Source: WLMZ01 sp963732585 (GTDB taxonomy: Bacteria > Actinomycetota > Acidimicrobiia > Acidimicrobiales > Ilumatobacteraceae). From it: 64,000 nucleotides of DNA. Positions 17,123 through 25,884 of the stretch are shown here, piece by piece (within the stretch, counting starts at the first letter, position 1; each line of letters opens with the position of its first letter). The notes below the pieces were generated by a model, which ran no database searches, had not been told where the DNA came from, and was given only the letters and a program-made list of their open reading frames with translations. Made by a program: the position numbers and the translations under genes. The stretch is taken from NCBI GenBank assembly GCA_963732585.1, contig CAVSZY010000005.1, forward strand, positions 186,001 to 250,000, in the 5' to 3' direction.

Positions 17123-18577
17123 TCAGTGCCCGGCGTCGGTTGCGGCCACCTCACCCGCTTGAAACAGCCCGAGGGCACCCTTGCCCGGGTTGGCGAACTT
17201 GTGCGTGACGATCGGATAGAGGCCGTCTTCGGCGAAGGTGAACTCGACGAAGCCGCCCTGCGCTGGCTGCAGGTCGAGGACTTGCGAACCGCCCTTGGCA
17301 TCGCTTGGTCGCAGCAGATAATCGCCCTCCTTGAACACGGTGTCGAACACGGTGCCAACGATGTGGAACGCAGAGTTCTCCGACGGGCCGGCGTCGAGCA
17401 CCCAGACCCGAAGGCGTTCGCCGGTTTCCACGCGAATCGGCTCGATTCGGTACTGATTGGCGTAGCCGTTGAACACTACGGCGTCCCAGTCGCTGTTGAT
17501 CATCTTGGTCAGATCGCCGATGCCATCTGGCGGCCCGAAGTACAACTCCGACTGCACGAGGGTGAACTCGTGATCGACGGTCGCCAGTTCCGGGGGATCG
17601 ATGATGATCGCCCCGTACATCCCGTTGCCGATGTGGTGCAGCGCCGGTGCCGTGCCGCAGTGGTACATGTAGATGCCGGCGAAGTCCGCTTTGAACTGAT
17701 AGACGAGCGATTCTCCAGGAGCGATCGAGCGCATCTCGTCGTTCCAAGCCACCCTGCTGGCATGGAAGTCGATGGAATGATCGACCGCTCCGCCGTTGAT
17801 CAGCGTGACGGTGAACAGATCGCCGACCTTGCCGCGCAGCACCGGTCCGGGCACTTGGCCGCCAAACGTCCACATCATCTGGCGCACCCCTGGGGCAACC
17901 TCGATCAACTCCTCGGTGGCCCGCAGTTCGATGGCGTGCTCGACTCCACCCGGCGCAGGTTTGAGCGCTGGATCAAACCGCTTCCAACCCGATGCAGGCA
18001 CAGCCTGGGGGTCCATTGTCGCCGAGGTGTCAACCGGTGCTGCGCCAATGCCAGCGCCAGAGCCCGGTCCCGCGGCGGTGCCGGCTACGACGGTGATGTT
18101 CAGCAGCATTCCCGCCTGCCTGTGCCCGGCGACCGTGCACCACGCCTCGGCGTCGGCGCTCAAGGGTCCGAGCACAATGGTCTCCGACGCGCCCGGTGCC
18201 AGTAGCGCGGTGCCTGTCTGACCGTCGAGTTTGAGGTCGTGGGCGACGAGCCCGGTGTTGGTGACGTGCAAGGTGATCGTTTCGCCGACTGCGACCTCGA
18301 TGCTGTTGGGCGAGACGAACATCTCGCCGAGTTCGATCTCGAATTCCGTTGCCAGGTTGGGTATCGCCGAGTCACGCTGTGCTGGCAACACGATGCCGAT
18401 CACGGCCAGAATCAGGGCGAGCAGGGCCATCGCCGTGCTAAACGCCCACCAGAACGAATCGGAGCCCTGCTCGCGAATCTCCACAGCGTCGACACGGGCA
18501 GTGGTCGCAGGGGTGTCCGTGTCGCTGACTGCGTCGTGAGCGGGTGACGTGTGCGGGGAGTTGAGCAGATCGGTCAT
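17123..18577 (-). CDS. NirK-like copper nitrite reductase with extra N-terminal cupredoxin and membrane anchor
   Basis: 484 residues from ATG 18577 (AAGGA 6 nt upstream). A transmembrane helix lies at about 44-66 (AFSTAMALLALILAVIGIVL). A first cupredoxin domain follows, with type 1 copper ligands in GLVAHDL and AWCTVAGHRQAGM. The rest matches two-domain copper nitrite reductase: DHSIDFHAS (type 1 His, catalytic Asp, type 2 His), YHCGTAPALHHIGNGMYG (type 2 His, type 1 Cys, His and Met), AFHIVG (catalytic His) and IVTHKFANPGKGALG (type 2 His). It should reduce nitrite to NO outside the membrane, although laccase-like relatives exist. The Cys-to-His loop is one residue shorter than in classical NirK. 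Confidence 0.78.
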   Translation of the reverse strand: MTDLLNSPHTSPAHDAVSDTDTPATTARVDAVEIREQGSDSFWWAFSTAMALLALILAVIGIVLPAQRDSAIPNLATEFEIELGEMFVSPNSIEVAVGETITLHVTNTGLVAHDLKLDGQTGTALLAPGASETIVLGPLSADAEAWCTVAGHRQAGMLLNITVVAGTAAGPGSGAGIGAAPVDTSATMDPQAVPASGWKRFDPALKPAPGGVEHAIELRATEELIEVAPGVRQMMWTFGGQVPGPVLRGKVGDLFTVTLINGGAVDHSIDFHASRVAWNDEMRSIAPGESLVYQFKADFAGIYMYHCGTAPALHHIGNGMYGAIIIDPPELATVDHEFTLVQSELYFGPPDGIGDLTKMINSDWDAVVFNGYANQYRIEPIRVETGERLRVWVLDAGPSENSAFHIVGTVFDTVFKEGDYLLRPSDAKGGSQVLDLQPAQGGFVEFTFAEDGLYPIVTHKFANPGKGALGLFQAGEVAATDAGH

Positions 18578-18942
18578 CACAGATCCTTACGTCCAGTGCT
18601 CAATGTGTAGAGCGCCTGAGGTCAGGATGAGCCGAGGTGGCCGGCGGCGACCAGGGTCGTGTTTCGCTCGCCGCAGGGACTTAGGTCACGGTCTCGGCTG
18701 CGCCGAGGGCGTGCCGAGGCGCTGAGTTTTACTCTGTTGACTGCCGATGCTCGACTCTCCAAGGCCCCAGGGACTCGTTGCCGTTTTGACGTTGTCTAGG
18801 TCGGGGTCAAGGGCGGTAACGCCGCGTCGAGGCGCCGTGCAAACCGTTGCCAAGCGGCGCCGGAGCTGCCAGTCTGGGCGGATGGACTTGGTGCCGACGA
18901 ATAACGTGCTTACCCGCTTGCCCTGGTCGTAGGCCTCCCGTC
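18578..18942. other. Intergenic region, no gene seen
   Basis: About 365 bp between the divergent copper-enzyme and thioesterase genes. I see no convincing ORF, no strong palindrome and only a weak TTGACT element near 18736. Confidence 0.5.
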
Positions 18943-19704
18943 GTGGCACATACGAACATCAGCTTGGATGCCGCGTTGTTCGTTTCGGTGGGCGAGAGCA
19001 TGGTCGTGCCGACCGCCTTCTCCAGAGGGCCATGGAACTTGCAATGGTTGCATGGCGGGCCGGTTGCGGCGCTGCTGGCTCACTCGGTGGAACAACTAAC
19101 GCCCGACGGCGTCGACTGGTTCATCGCTCGATTGACCATTGAGTTGGAGCGACCGGTGCCGGTCGAGCGACTCCGGTGCCACGCCGAGGTCACGCGACCG
19201 GGGCGAAAAGTCTCGATCGTCGAGGCAACGATCACCAACGCCGATACTGGAGCAGTGCTCGCACGGGCACGGGCGTTACGGATCCGCACTGCACACGTTC
19301 CGCTCCCGTTCGACGACACAGATCTCGGACCGATGCTGGCCATAGAACCGGCATCATCGGGGCCAGCCGACGGTCGTAGCGGACGCCAAGAGAAGGATGA
19401 GCCGATCGCGTTTCACAATGGTGGCACCGAACATCGCTTCGTTCGCGAGTCAGCGCGTGAGGTCGGGCCGGTCTTCGACTGGGTCCGTCTGAGCGTGCCG
19501 TTGATCGCCGAGCAACAGTTGACGCCGTTGCAGCGCGTCGCCGCGGCCGTCGACTTCGCCAATGGAATTTCTGCGGTTCTGCCGTGGGACTCGCACATGT
19601 TCATCAACCCGGATCTGACGCTTCACCTTTTCCCGACCTTTGCAAGGCGAATGGGTTGGGTTGGCCGAGCGCGACGCATCACGGCAGGAGCGGTATCGGC
19701 ATGA
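18943..19704 (+). CDS. Acyl-CoA thioesterase family protein (double hotdog)
   Basis: 253 residues from GTG 18943; no strong ribosome site is visible and a longer in-frame start at 18847 adds implausible sequence. GPWNLQWLHGGPVAALLAHS near residue 28 is the signature of TesB-like 4HBT_3 thioesterases, followed by the sheet ARLTIELERPVPVERL and a second hotdog with GISAVLPWDSHMFINPDLTL. It probably hydrolyses acyl-CoA in the cytoplasm; substrate unknown. It stands alone, divergent from the copper enzyme. Confidence 0.75.
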   Translation: MAHTNISLDAALFVSVGESMVVPTAFSRGPWNLQWLHGGPVAALLAHSVEQLTPDGVDWFIARLTIELERPVPVERLRCHAEVTRPGRKVSIVEATITNADTGAVLARARALRIRTAHVPLPFDDTDLGPMLAIEPASSGPADGRSGRQEKDEPIAFHNGGTEHRFVRESAREVGPVFDWVRLSVPLIAEQQLTPLQRVAAAVDFANGISAVLPWDSHMFINPDLTLHLFPTFARRMGWVGRARRITAGAVSA

Positions 19705-19864
19705 CGGACACGGCGGTCTTCGATCCGGACGGCCGCGTCGGCAGGTCAAATCAATCGCTGCTGCTGGATCTGCGCTGACCTACTGCTCGCTGAGTTCGAC
19801 GACCAAGACCAGCGCCCGGTCGAATGCCGACCGCGTCCAACGTCGCGGTCGTCGTCGGCGCCGA

Positions 19865-20212
19865 CTACTCGGCCTGAAACGGACGGACCTCGACCGATCC
19901 TTCACAGGCCGCGCTGCCCTTGCGCGCCCATTCGAGCGCCGCGTCGAGGTCGGCCGCTTCGATCACCCAGAAGCCACCCATCTGCTCTTTGGCCTCGGCA
20001 TAGGGGCCGTCGGTCATCGTTGCCTGCCCGGCCACGACTCGGACGACCGTCGCCGACTCCTTGGGGTGTAACCCGCCGCCGAAGACGAAGGCCCCGGCGG
20101 CGATGACTTCCTCATTGAACGCGCTGACCTGGGTGAACATTCGCTGCATATCCTCGGGATCGAGGGTCGGGTAGCCGTCGTCGTGCCAAACGGAAAGCAG
20201 ATACTGAGCCAT
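19865..20212 (-). CDS. YCII-related (DGPF) domain protein
   Basis: 115 residues from ATG 20212 with AGAAGGAA upstream. It shows the YCII/DGPF pattern: MAQYLLSVWHDDG at the start, AGAFVFGGGLHPKESATVVR, the hallmark TDGPYAEAKEQMGGFWVIEA and ALEWARKGSAACEGSVEVRP. These small dimeric proteins often lie beside ECF sigma factors in actinobacteria; here one starts 160 bp away on the other strand. Biochemical role unknown. Confidence 0.85.
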   Translation of the reverse strand: MAQYLLSVWHDDGYPTLDPEDMQRMFTQVSAFNEEVIAAGAFVFGGGLHPKESATVVRVVAGQATMTDGPYAEAKEQMGGFWVIEAADLDAALEWARKGSAACEGSVEVRPFQAE

Positions 20213-20338
20213 AGGTGATTCCTTCTGTGATGGTTCGGCGATCTTGCCGGTCGCCACTACTACGAATGGCACGACAAGTATCGACAGATCTCGCCAAGAA
20301 TATTCACGTGCCTGAGTCGATCGATTCGTGAGTTTGAT

Positions 20339-20364
20339 GGAACCGGATCGCTAAGGTGCGCGTC
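20339..20364 (+). promoter_or_regulatory. Candidate ECF-type promoter of the downstream sigma gene
   Basis: GGAACC (20339-20344), a 16-nt spacer and CGTC (20361-20364) match the GGAAC-N16-17-CGT pattern of stress-type ECF promoters. It lies directly before the ECF sigma gene, suggesting autoregulation. The start codons follow within 9-12 nt of the -10 element, which would give an almost leaderless mRNA. Confidence 0.45.
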
Positions 20365-20372
20365 TAGAGGTC

Positions 20373-20909
20373 ATGATGACGGCGACGACAGGTTTCAACG
20401 GCGAAGCGTCGGCCGACCCGTTCGTCGTCGCAGTAGCCGCCCATCACCAACGGTTGGTCGGTTTCGCGTACTTGCTGTGCGGCAACCAAGCTGTCGCCGA
20501 GGATCTCGTCGCCGAGGCCTACGCCAAGGTGTGGCCGAAATACCGGCGCCAACAGGTCGATGATCTCCTGCCATACCTGCGGCGCGCTGTGACCAATTTG
20601 GCGACGGGGCGACTGCGGCGACTTCGGCTCGAACGTCACCAGACCGAGACGCGAACAATCGATTGGCGGACGCCATCCGACGGTCGTGGGCCCGCCTTCG
20701 AAGCTTCGATCGATGATCGCGACCAACTGTGGCAACACATCTGGAAGCTGCCAGCCGATCAACGAGTGGTGATCGTGCTGCGCCTTGTCGAAGACGTGTC
20801 CGAGCAGGAGGTCGCACACCTGCTTGGCGTGCGACCCGGCACCGTCAAATCCCGACTTTCACGCGGGCTTGAGGCGCTTCGCGTCTCGCTCGGAGAGGAC
20901 CTCCCATGA
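20373..20909 (+). CDS. ECF sigma factor, SigE-like actinobacterial subgroup
   Basis: 178 residues; ATG 20373 or ATG 20376, the latter better spaced from AGAGG. Region 2: HHQRLVGFAYLLCGNQAVAE, then DLVAEAYAKVWPKYR. Region 4: LPADQRVVIVLRLVEDVSEQ, then EVAHLLGVRPGTVKSRLSRG. The YLLCGN segment and short length are typical of the actinobacterial SigE-family group. It overlaps its downstream membrane partner by ATGA (20906-20909), as in sigma/anti-sigma pairs. Confidence 0.88.
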   Translation: MMTATTGFNGEASADPFVVAVAAHHQRLVGFAYLLCGNQAVAEDLVAEAYAKVWPKYRRQQVDDLLPYLRRAVTNLATGRLRRLRLERHQTETRTIDWRTPSDGRGPAFEASIDDRDQLWQHIWKLPADQRVVIVLRLVEDVSEQEVAHLLGVRPGTVKSRLSRGLEALRVSLGEDLP

Positions 20910-22309
20910 CACTCGAAGACCGAATTCGCACCGAGGGTCGGCGTCTTTCCGGGACGATGACCACCTCGCCGCGACTCGATGAGCGCATCGTTGGCCACAC
21001 ACGGCGGCGGATCCGTCAGCGGCGTCAACGGACAACCATCGGTATTGGTCTCGGCGCAGTCGCAATCGTCGCTGCCGGTATCGCCGTGATCAATGGCCCG
21101 GCCGACCGCTCCGTGCGGCTCGTTCCAGCAAGCGCGCCGATCGACACTCCGGATTCAGCAGCGGTGGCGACCAGCTCGACAGTCGAGCTACCGACGAATC
21201 CTTCGTCGATGCCTTCGATGCCTCCGACCTCGTTCTACAGCGTCGACCCCCTGACGATGACCGCCACCGAATACGACCTTTCTGGCTTCCCACTTCGCGG
21301 CTTCCCCGTATCGCGGCTTGCCGACGAGCGATTGGCGTCTCCTGGTGGAGACGAAATCGTGCTCGGCGCGACGCCAGGTGGACACGCTTTCGACGGGGAT
21401 GTCCCCTGTCAAAACCGGTCAATCACGATTGGCGACGCATCGCTTCATCCAGATTTGGCTGCGGCGCGGGTCGCTGGCATGGCCAACGGCGTGCTGTATG
21501 CAGCGCGATCGGTCTGCGCCGCTGGCTTAAGTTGGGGCGATCCGGGCACGGGTTGGGAGCTAGTCAAGCTGGACATGCGCAACGCCGGGAACGGCCAAGT
21601 CGAAGTGCTCCACTTTTATCCGTCGGACCACTCCGAAATCCTGCCGGATCTCACGGACAGCTTGACCTACTCTCCGCGACAATTGAAGGTCACGCCCGAC
21701 GGGGCGGCGGTGTTGATTGGCGTCGACATGGGAAGCCCACCGGCGCAAGATGTGTGGTCGGCGATTCCGACGGCCGAGCCCGCGAAACCGCTGCTCAGCG
21801 CTCAATACGGGTGCGGGCTAGATCTCGCCTACGCCGGTGACGGGGTATTCGTTACGTCGTGTGCTGGAGCTTCAGGGCTTTCCTACGACGTTTTGGTGCT
21901 GTCCAACGTTGCGGGTGCTCTGCCGAGAACAACAACCAACGTGCAAGCGACGCTGACCACGGCCGCCTACGTCTCTGCCCGCGGCGTGGAGGGCGATCCG
22001 ATGAATCCTTACATTCTGATCACGAGCGTCGAAGGACCAACGGCGCTCGAATCGGCAATCATCCACGACGGTGTCGCAATCCCGTTTACCTTGGCGGCAC
22101 ACGCTCGAGGCGCGGCCTGGTCGCTGGACGAGCTCGGCTACGTCGAGATGCTCCCAGAGACGTTCGCCACATCGACGACGACGGTGCCCGTCGCACTTCC
22201 TGATGCTGACCCAGGCCAAGCGATGGACTACTCGACAACGACCATCGAGATACCCGATGTAGACCCCGGTCCGGCGACGATCACCGTTCGTCATGACTCA
22301 GAGCTCTGA
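20906..22309 (+). CDS. Membrane-anchored protein encoded with the ECF sigma factor
   Basis: 467 residues. The first 45 form a basic, possibly sigma-binding cytoplasmic segment (RIVGHTRRRIRQRRQR), then one transmembrane helix (about 46-64, IGIGLGAVAIVAAGIAVI), then a Ser/Thr/Pro-rich linker and an exported domain with propeller-like repeats and Cys residues. The topology fits an ECF-linked sensor or anti-sigma protein, but no known anti-sigma domain is recognisable. The frame ends in TGA at 22307-22309, yet the same frame stays open and protein-like afterwards, so the natural protein may be longer (next entry). Confidence 0.65.
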   Translation: MTLEDRIRTEGRRLSGTMTTSPRLDERIVGHTRRRIRQRRQRTTIGIGLGAVAIVAAGIAVINGPADRSVRLVPASAPIDTPDSAAVATSSTVELPTNPSSMPSMPPTSFYSVDPLTMTATEYDLSGFPLRGFPVSRLADERLASPGGDEIVLGATPGGHAFDGDVPCQNRSITIGDASLHPDLAAARVAGMANGVLYAARSVCAAGLSWGDPGTGWELVKLDMRNAGNGQVEVLHFYPSDHSEILPDLTDSLTYSPRQLKVTPDGAAVLIGVDMGSPPAQDVWSAIPTAEPAKPLLSAQYGCGLDLAYAGDGVFVTSCAGASGLSYDVLVLSNVAGALPRTTTNVQATLTTAAYVSARGVEGDPMNPYILITSVEGPTALESAIIHDGVAIPFTLAAHARGAAWSLDELGYVEMLPETFATSTTTVPVALPDADPGQAMDYSTTTIEIPDVDPGPATITVRHDSEL

Positions 22310-23220
22310 ACAGCCGCAACTGACGTTGTCGTTGACCTGGGCATTCCGGCGCCAGACCCGAATTCGCCTTCGTTTGACATAGCCCTCACACCGACGTTTA
22401 GGTTCAGCGACTTCGGGACCGGCACGTTGGTGGCGGTCAAGCGCGCTAGTGGCGAGATCGTTCGAGCAAGAGTCGACGGCGGGAGCCTGCGGAACAAGAT
22501 CCCGATAGACGATCCGGCCGGGCAGATTATCGACGTGGCGCTCGGTGCCGAGGACTACGTGCCTTCGAGTGGGCTCGAGCCAATATTGTACGTTTCGCGT
22601 CGAGTCGGTGGCGCGAACGGGACGGGACCCTTCACGCTCGTGGCCTATGGGCTGTCGAACGACAGCGAACTGGTCGACGAGTTTGGCCGGTGGGAAACTA
22701 CCTGGGACTGTCGAGAACTTAGCTGTGGCTACATCAGGTTCACTGGGCGAGGTATTGAGGTATTGACGTCGGCACCCAGATCGCGAGCATTGGTGGTCCA
22801 GGGTTGGATGCCTTACCGCAACCCGTTCGCCGCGCGGTCCCACCATCGGCGCGTGGATCGCAGCAGTGTGTCGACAGCCTCGAGAAGCGGGGCTTCGGAG
22901 CTCATCGCGACGAGGTCAGGCTCGGATCGACGACCTGGACGATCGAGGCTCAGTGTGCCTTTGCTGAGGCAGGTGATGAGTTCAGTTGGTACTCCCCGCA
23001 AGCCGACGGGTCGCTATTGGCGGGATGTAGCGTCCTTCAGCCGTCTTCGAACTTTGCCCGTACGGTGGTGGTCCGTCTCGCCCAGGACGGCTCGGCCGCA
23101 GTTTATGACGTTCCGTCGCCGTGGCGTCCTGAATACGCGTGGGTTGACGGTCGGCTGTTCGGCGTGCATTTCTTCCCTGGCGAGAACATCCAGTTGATCG
23201 AACTGACCCCAGTCGGTTAA
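22310..23220 (+). pseudogene. Frame-disrupted continuation of the sigma-linked membrane protein
   Basis: Immediately after TGA 22307-22309 the same frame continues without a start codon for 38 codons (TAATDVVVDLGIPAPDPN, then PTFRFSDFGTGTLVAVKR) and on to about 22830. The coding pattern then moves one base back (SLEKRGFGAHRDEV, TTWTIEAQCAFAEAGDEF) and ends at 23220. The first usable starts (TTG 22424, GTG 22427) fall inside protein-like sequence. So this is either the broken C-terminal half of the preceding protein (stop plus one-base deletion) or a decayed second gene. The content is extracellular, beta-rich. Confidence 0.55.
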
Positions 23221-23230
23221 CGGACGTTCG

Positions 23231-23716
23231 TCAGTCCCAGAAGTCGAACAGCGTCGGCTGATCGGGCATCGCCTCGCCGCTGAGGTCGGGATTGCCGAGG
23301 TAGCGAGCGACGAAAACGCGATGCTGGAATCGCCAACCCTCGCTGAGTCGCACGAGTTTGTCCTCGTATCGGCCGACGATGAATCGACGCGATCCGTCAT
23401 TGACGATCTGCATTTCGGTGACTTGCCACCGCGCTCGCGCCCGATCACCGTCGAGTTGTACGACCCCGCTGTGCACCATCTGGGTGACGAGCTGATACCG
23501 GGCCAACGTTGCCCGCAGCACCTCGGTGATGTTGGCGCGCCCGGTGACCATGGGGCGTTCCATCATCGTCAACGTCGATTCGTCGGCGTAGACACGCATC
23601 GCTTCGTCGGCGTCGCGACGGTTGATGGCGTCGGTGTAGGCGGCGAACAGGTTGCGAATCGCCAGTTCGTCGGCCACCTCGGCGGCGGTGCCGCCAACAC
23701 CCGGTTTGTTGCTCAT
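23231..23716 (-). CDS. SnoaL/NTF2-like protein
   Basis: 161 residues with an NTF2-like cone fold: AIRNLFAAYTDAINRRDADE near the N-terminus, then ESTLTMMERPMVTGRANITE and a C-terminal sheet RARWQVTEMQIVNDG, RFIVGRYEDKLVRLSEGWRF. This is the polyketide-cyclase/ring-hydroxylating-beta-like group of small hydratases and isomerases; reaction unknown. Its ATG overlaps the stop of the VOC gene (23713-23716), so the two are coupled. Confidence 0.8.
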   Translation of the reverse strand: MSNKPGVGGTAAEVADELAIRNLFAAYTDAINRRDADEAMRVYADESTLTMMERPMVTGRANITEVLRATLARYQLVTQMVHSGVVQLDGDRARARWQVTEMQIVNDGSRRFIVGRYEDKLVRLSEGWRFQHRVFVARYLGNPDLSGEAMPDQPTLFDFWD

Positions 23717-24204
23717 GTGACGGATCCGCGATCGCTGCCGAGCGAGCCTCCGGCAAACCAGGAATCGAATCGCGGCTTGGCCGCGCCAGAGACAAGTTCG
23801 ACGATCAGCCCCGATGGTGGCGCCACGTAGACAAACGAGCCGAAGCCATCGTCGGGAGCGCTCGCCGCGGCGACAATCTGCCAGCCGGCATTCAAAAACC
23901 GGTGCACGTCACCGCTGATGTCATCGGACCACACCCCGACGTGGTGGGTTGCAGCCGAACTGGCGACATCCCAGATCGATCCGGCCTGCCCCTCCAGCAA
24001 CTCGATGTGCTGGGGCCCCTGACGGGAATAGACGAAGGTCAGTGCCACCTCGGCCAGGCCGCTCTCGGGCGTCCACAGCGTGCGCTTGGCGATGTGCTGC
24101 ACGCTCGCCCACTCGACGCCGAGCGCCGAACCCATCTCCGCCATCGCCCGATCGACGTCGGGCACCAGGATCCCGATGTGAAAGATCTGTTGATAGTCGA
24201 ACAT
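23713..24204 (-). CDS. VOC/glyoxalase-fold protein
   Basis: 163 residues. FHIGILVPDVDRAMAEMGSA gives the first beta-alpha unit with a metal-binding His, and THHVGVWSDDISGDVHRFL the second, with LIVELVS near the end supplying the last acidic ligand position. These are metal-dependent lyases, isomerases or dioxygenases acting on small metabolites. It is coupled to an NTF2-like gene and divergent from a TetR regulator that starts 87 bp away and may control it. Confidence 0.82.
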   Translation of the reverse strand: MFDYQQIFHIGILVPDVDRAMAEMGSALGVEWASVQHIAKRTLWTPESGLAEVALTFVYSRQGPQHIELLEGQAGSIWDVASSAATHHVGVWSDDISGDVHRFLNAGWQIVAAASAPDDGFGSFVYVAPPSGLIVELVSGAAKPRFDSWFAGGSLGSDRGSVT

Positions 24205-24290
24205 GCTCGCCCCCGGGATTCGTTACGCGTGTGTACTGGTTTGGAACGCAACCGTACCACCCTGTTCGCTGGCGGCTAAGGTGCCGAGGC

Positions 24291-24923
24291 GTGGACGACC
24301 GAGCGACCGAGGGCAAGCCAGTGGCCCGTGGCGCACGGCCACGCCGAGCCGACCCGCGGGTTGCCGAGACCCGGCGCATCGTCACTGCGGCGACGCTCGA
24401 TTTGATCGCCGAGGTTGGCTTCGAAGGCACCACCCTCGAACTGATCGCCGAGCGCAGCGGCGTGTCGCGGACCACGATCTACCGCCATTGGCCCGACCCG
24501 TCGGCCCTCTACCTCGAGGCCTTCGACCCGCCGACAGACGAACTGCAACCTCCGCAACCGACCGGCGACACGCTTAGCGACCTCGGTGACTACATCCAGC
24601 ACGTCGCCGACCGGCTGAACGACGACCGCTTCGCCGCCGCGCTCACCGCGCAAATCGACAAGGCCCGGCGTGATCCCGCCTACCGCTCGGCTCACCTGCA
24701 ATATGCGGTGGCCCGCAACGAGCACAGTGTCAACATCTTCCGCGCCGGCATCGCCGCCGGGCAGCTGCGCGCCGACCTCGACCCGCAACACGAGACCGAC
24801 CTGATTCTCAGTTTCCTGGTTTACCAGCGTCTGATCCGCCACCGGGTGCTCGATCCGCAGCTCGTCGCCACGCTCCACACCGAGCTGATCGAGCGCTGCG
24901 CACTGCGTGTCGGCGAGCGATGA
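24291..24923 (+). CDS. TetR family regulator
   Basis: 210 residues from GTG 24291 (AAGG about 9 nt upstream). The N-terminal HTH is clear: RRIVTAATLDLIAEVGFEGT, then TLELIAERSGVSRTTIYRHW. The C-terminal ligand domain is alpha-helical with a tail YQRLIRHRVLDPQLVATLHT. It overlaps the TIM-barrel gene by ATGA and is divergent from the VOC/NTF2 pair. It probably regulates these neighbours; I see no clear palindrome in the 87-bp gap. Confidence 0.88.
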   Translation: MDDRATEGKPVARGARPRRADPRVAETRRIVTAATLDLIAEVGFEGTTLELIAERSGVSRTTIYRHWPDPSALYLEAFDPPTDELQPPQPTGDTLSDLGDYIQHVADRLNDDRFAAALTAQIDKARRDPAYRSAHLQYAVARNEHSVNIFRAGIAAGQLRADLDPQHETDLILSFLVYQRLIRHRVLDPQLVATLHTELIERCALRVGER

Positions 24924-25777
24924 CGGGCATCTCGACGACTTCGGATGAACGGCAGTGGGTGCTGTGGGCCGGCACGGTGGGCTTCGACAGCGATCTCCGG
25001 CAACGTTTCGATGCCGCCGCTGACAACGGATATAGCCATGTCTCCCTCGGTGCCCGCGACGTAGCCCGCGCTGCGGCGAACGGCGTGACGGGACGCGAGA
25101 TACGTCAGCGTGCCACCGATGCCGGTCTTTCGCTGATCCTCGATCCGCTGATGAATTGGCATCCGGTGACGGCATCCACACGTCCGTCGCGTTCCGCCCA
25201 GTTCAGCCGTGACGACAACCTGCGCGCCGCCGAGGCGCTCGGTGCAGTGTCGATCAATGCCATCGCCATGGAGACGAGCGACCCATCGCCAACCCAGTTC
25301 GTGGAACCCTTCGCCGAGTTGTGCGATCTGGCCAGCGACTGCGGCGCGCTCGTGCACCTTGAGTTCATCCCGATGACCCCGATCAGCGATGTTGCCACAG
25401 CCTGGCGAATCGTCGACGAGGCCGGTCGGGCCAACGCCGGGATCCTCGTCGACAGCTGGCACTTCTTTCGTGGGTCGGCTCGCCTTGACGATCTTGAGGC
25501 GGTCCCGGGGGAGCGGATCTTCGCTGTCCAACTCGACGATGCCCTGTTACAGCCGGGCACCGAACTGTGGCACGACACCCAGCATCGGCTATTGCCGGGC
25601 GATGGCCAACTCGACCTCGATGCCCTGGTCGCAGTGCTCAGCCGCAACAACGCTCTCCGGCTACTCGGCCCAGAAGTGATCTCCCCGGAGATGGCGCAGA
25701 TGACGCCGAACGATGCGGCAGGCATCACCCGGCGCAGTATCGAAGCACTGCTGGCTCGTCACATACCGTCGACTTGA
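24920..25777 (+). CDS. Sugar-phosphate isomerase/epimerase-like TIM-barrel protein
   Basis: 285 residues, ATG 24920 coupled to the TetR stop. The order of segments matches the AP-endonuclease-2/xylose-isomerase-like barrel: NGYSHVSLGARDVARAAANG, LGAVSINAIAMET, LVHLEFIPMTPISD with a metal-ligand Glu, AGILVDSWHFFRGS with Asp and His, and FAVQLDDALLQ. The metal ligands appear present, so it is probably an active isomerase or epimerase. Substrate unknown. Confidence 0.8.
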   Translation: MTGISTTSDERQWVLWAGTVGFDSDLRQRFDAAADNGYSHVSLGARDVARAAANGVTGREIRQRATDAGLSLILDPLMNWHPVTASTRPSRSAQFSRDDNLRAAEALGAVSINAIAMETSDPSPTQFVEPFAELCDLASDCGALVHLEFIPMTPISDVATAWRIVDEAGRANAGILVDSWHFFRGSARLDDLEAVPGERIFAVQLDDALLQPGTELWHDTQHRLLPGDGQLDLDALVAVLSRNNALRLLGPEVISPEMAQMTPNDAAGITRRSIEALLARHIPST

Positions 25778-25780
25778 CGG

Positions 25781-25819
25781 CTGAGTAGGCACGCCTCCGG
25801 TTGGGTCCTGTGCGCTCAG
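25781..25819. terminator. Weak hairpin between convergent genes
   Basis: CTGAG (25781-25785) with CTCAG (25815-25819), and GCAC (25789-25792) with GTGC (25810-25813), form an interrupted stem between the converging barrel and hydrolase genes. It could act as a bidirectional terminator. Confidence 0.3.
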
Positions 25820-25884
25820 TCCTTTCGTGGCGAGGTCAGGCGCACGCGTGCTGACCAGCTGTTCCGACATCTGGGTGTTCGTGT

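Noticed and set aside
22307..22309. TGA read-through or selenocysteine at the sigma-linked membrane protein
   Set aside because: No SECIS-like hairpin is evident next to it and a further frameshift lies downstream; decay or error is simpler.
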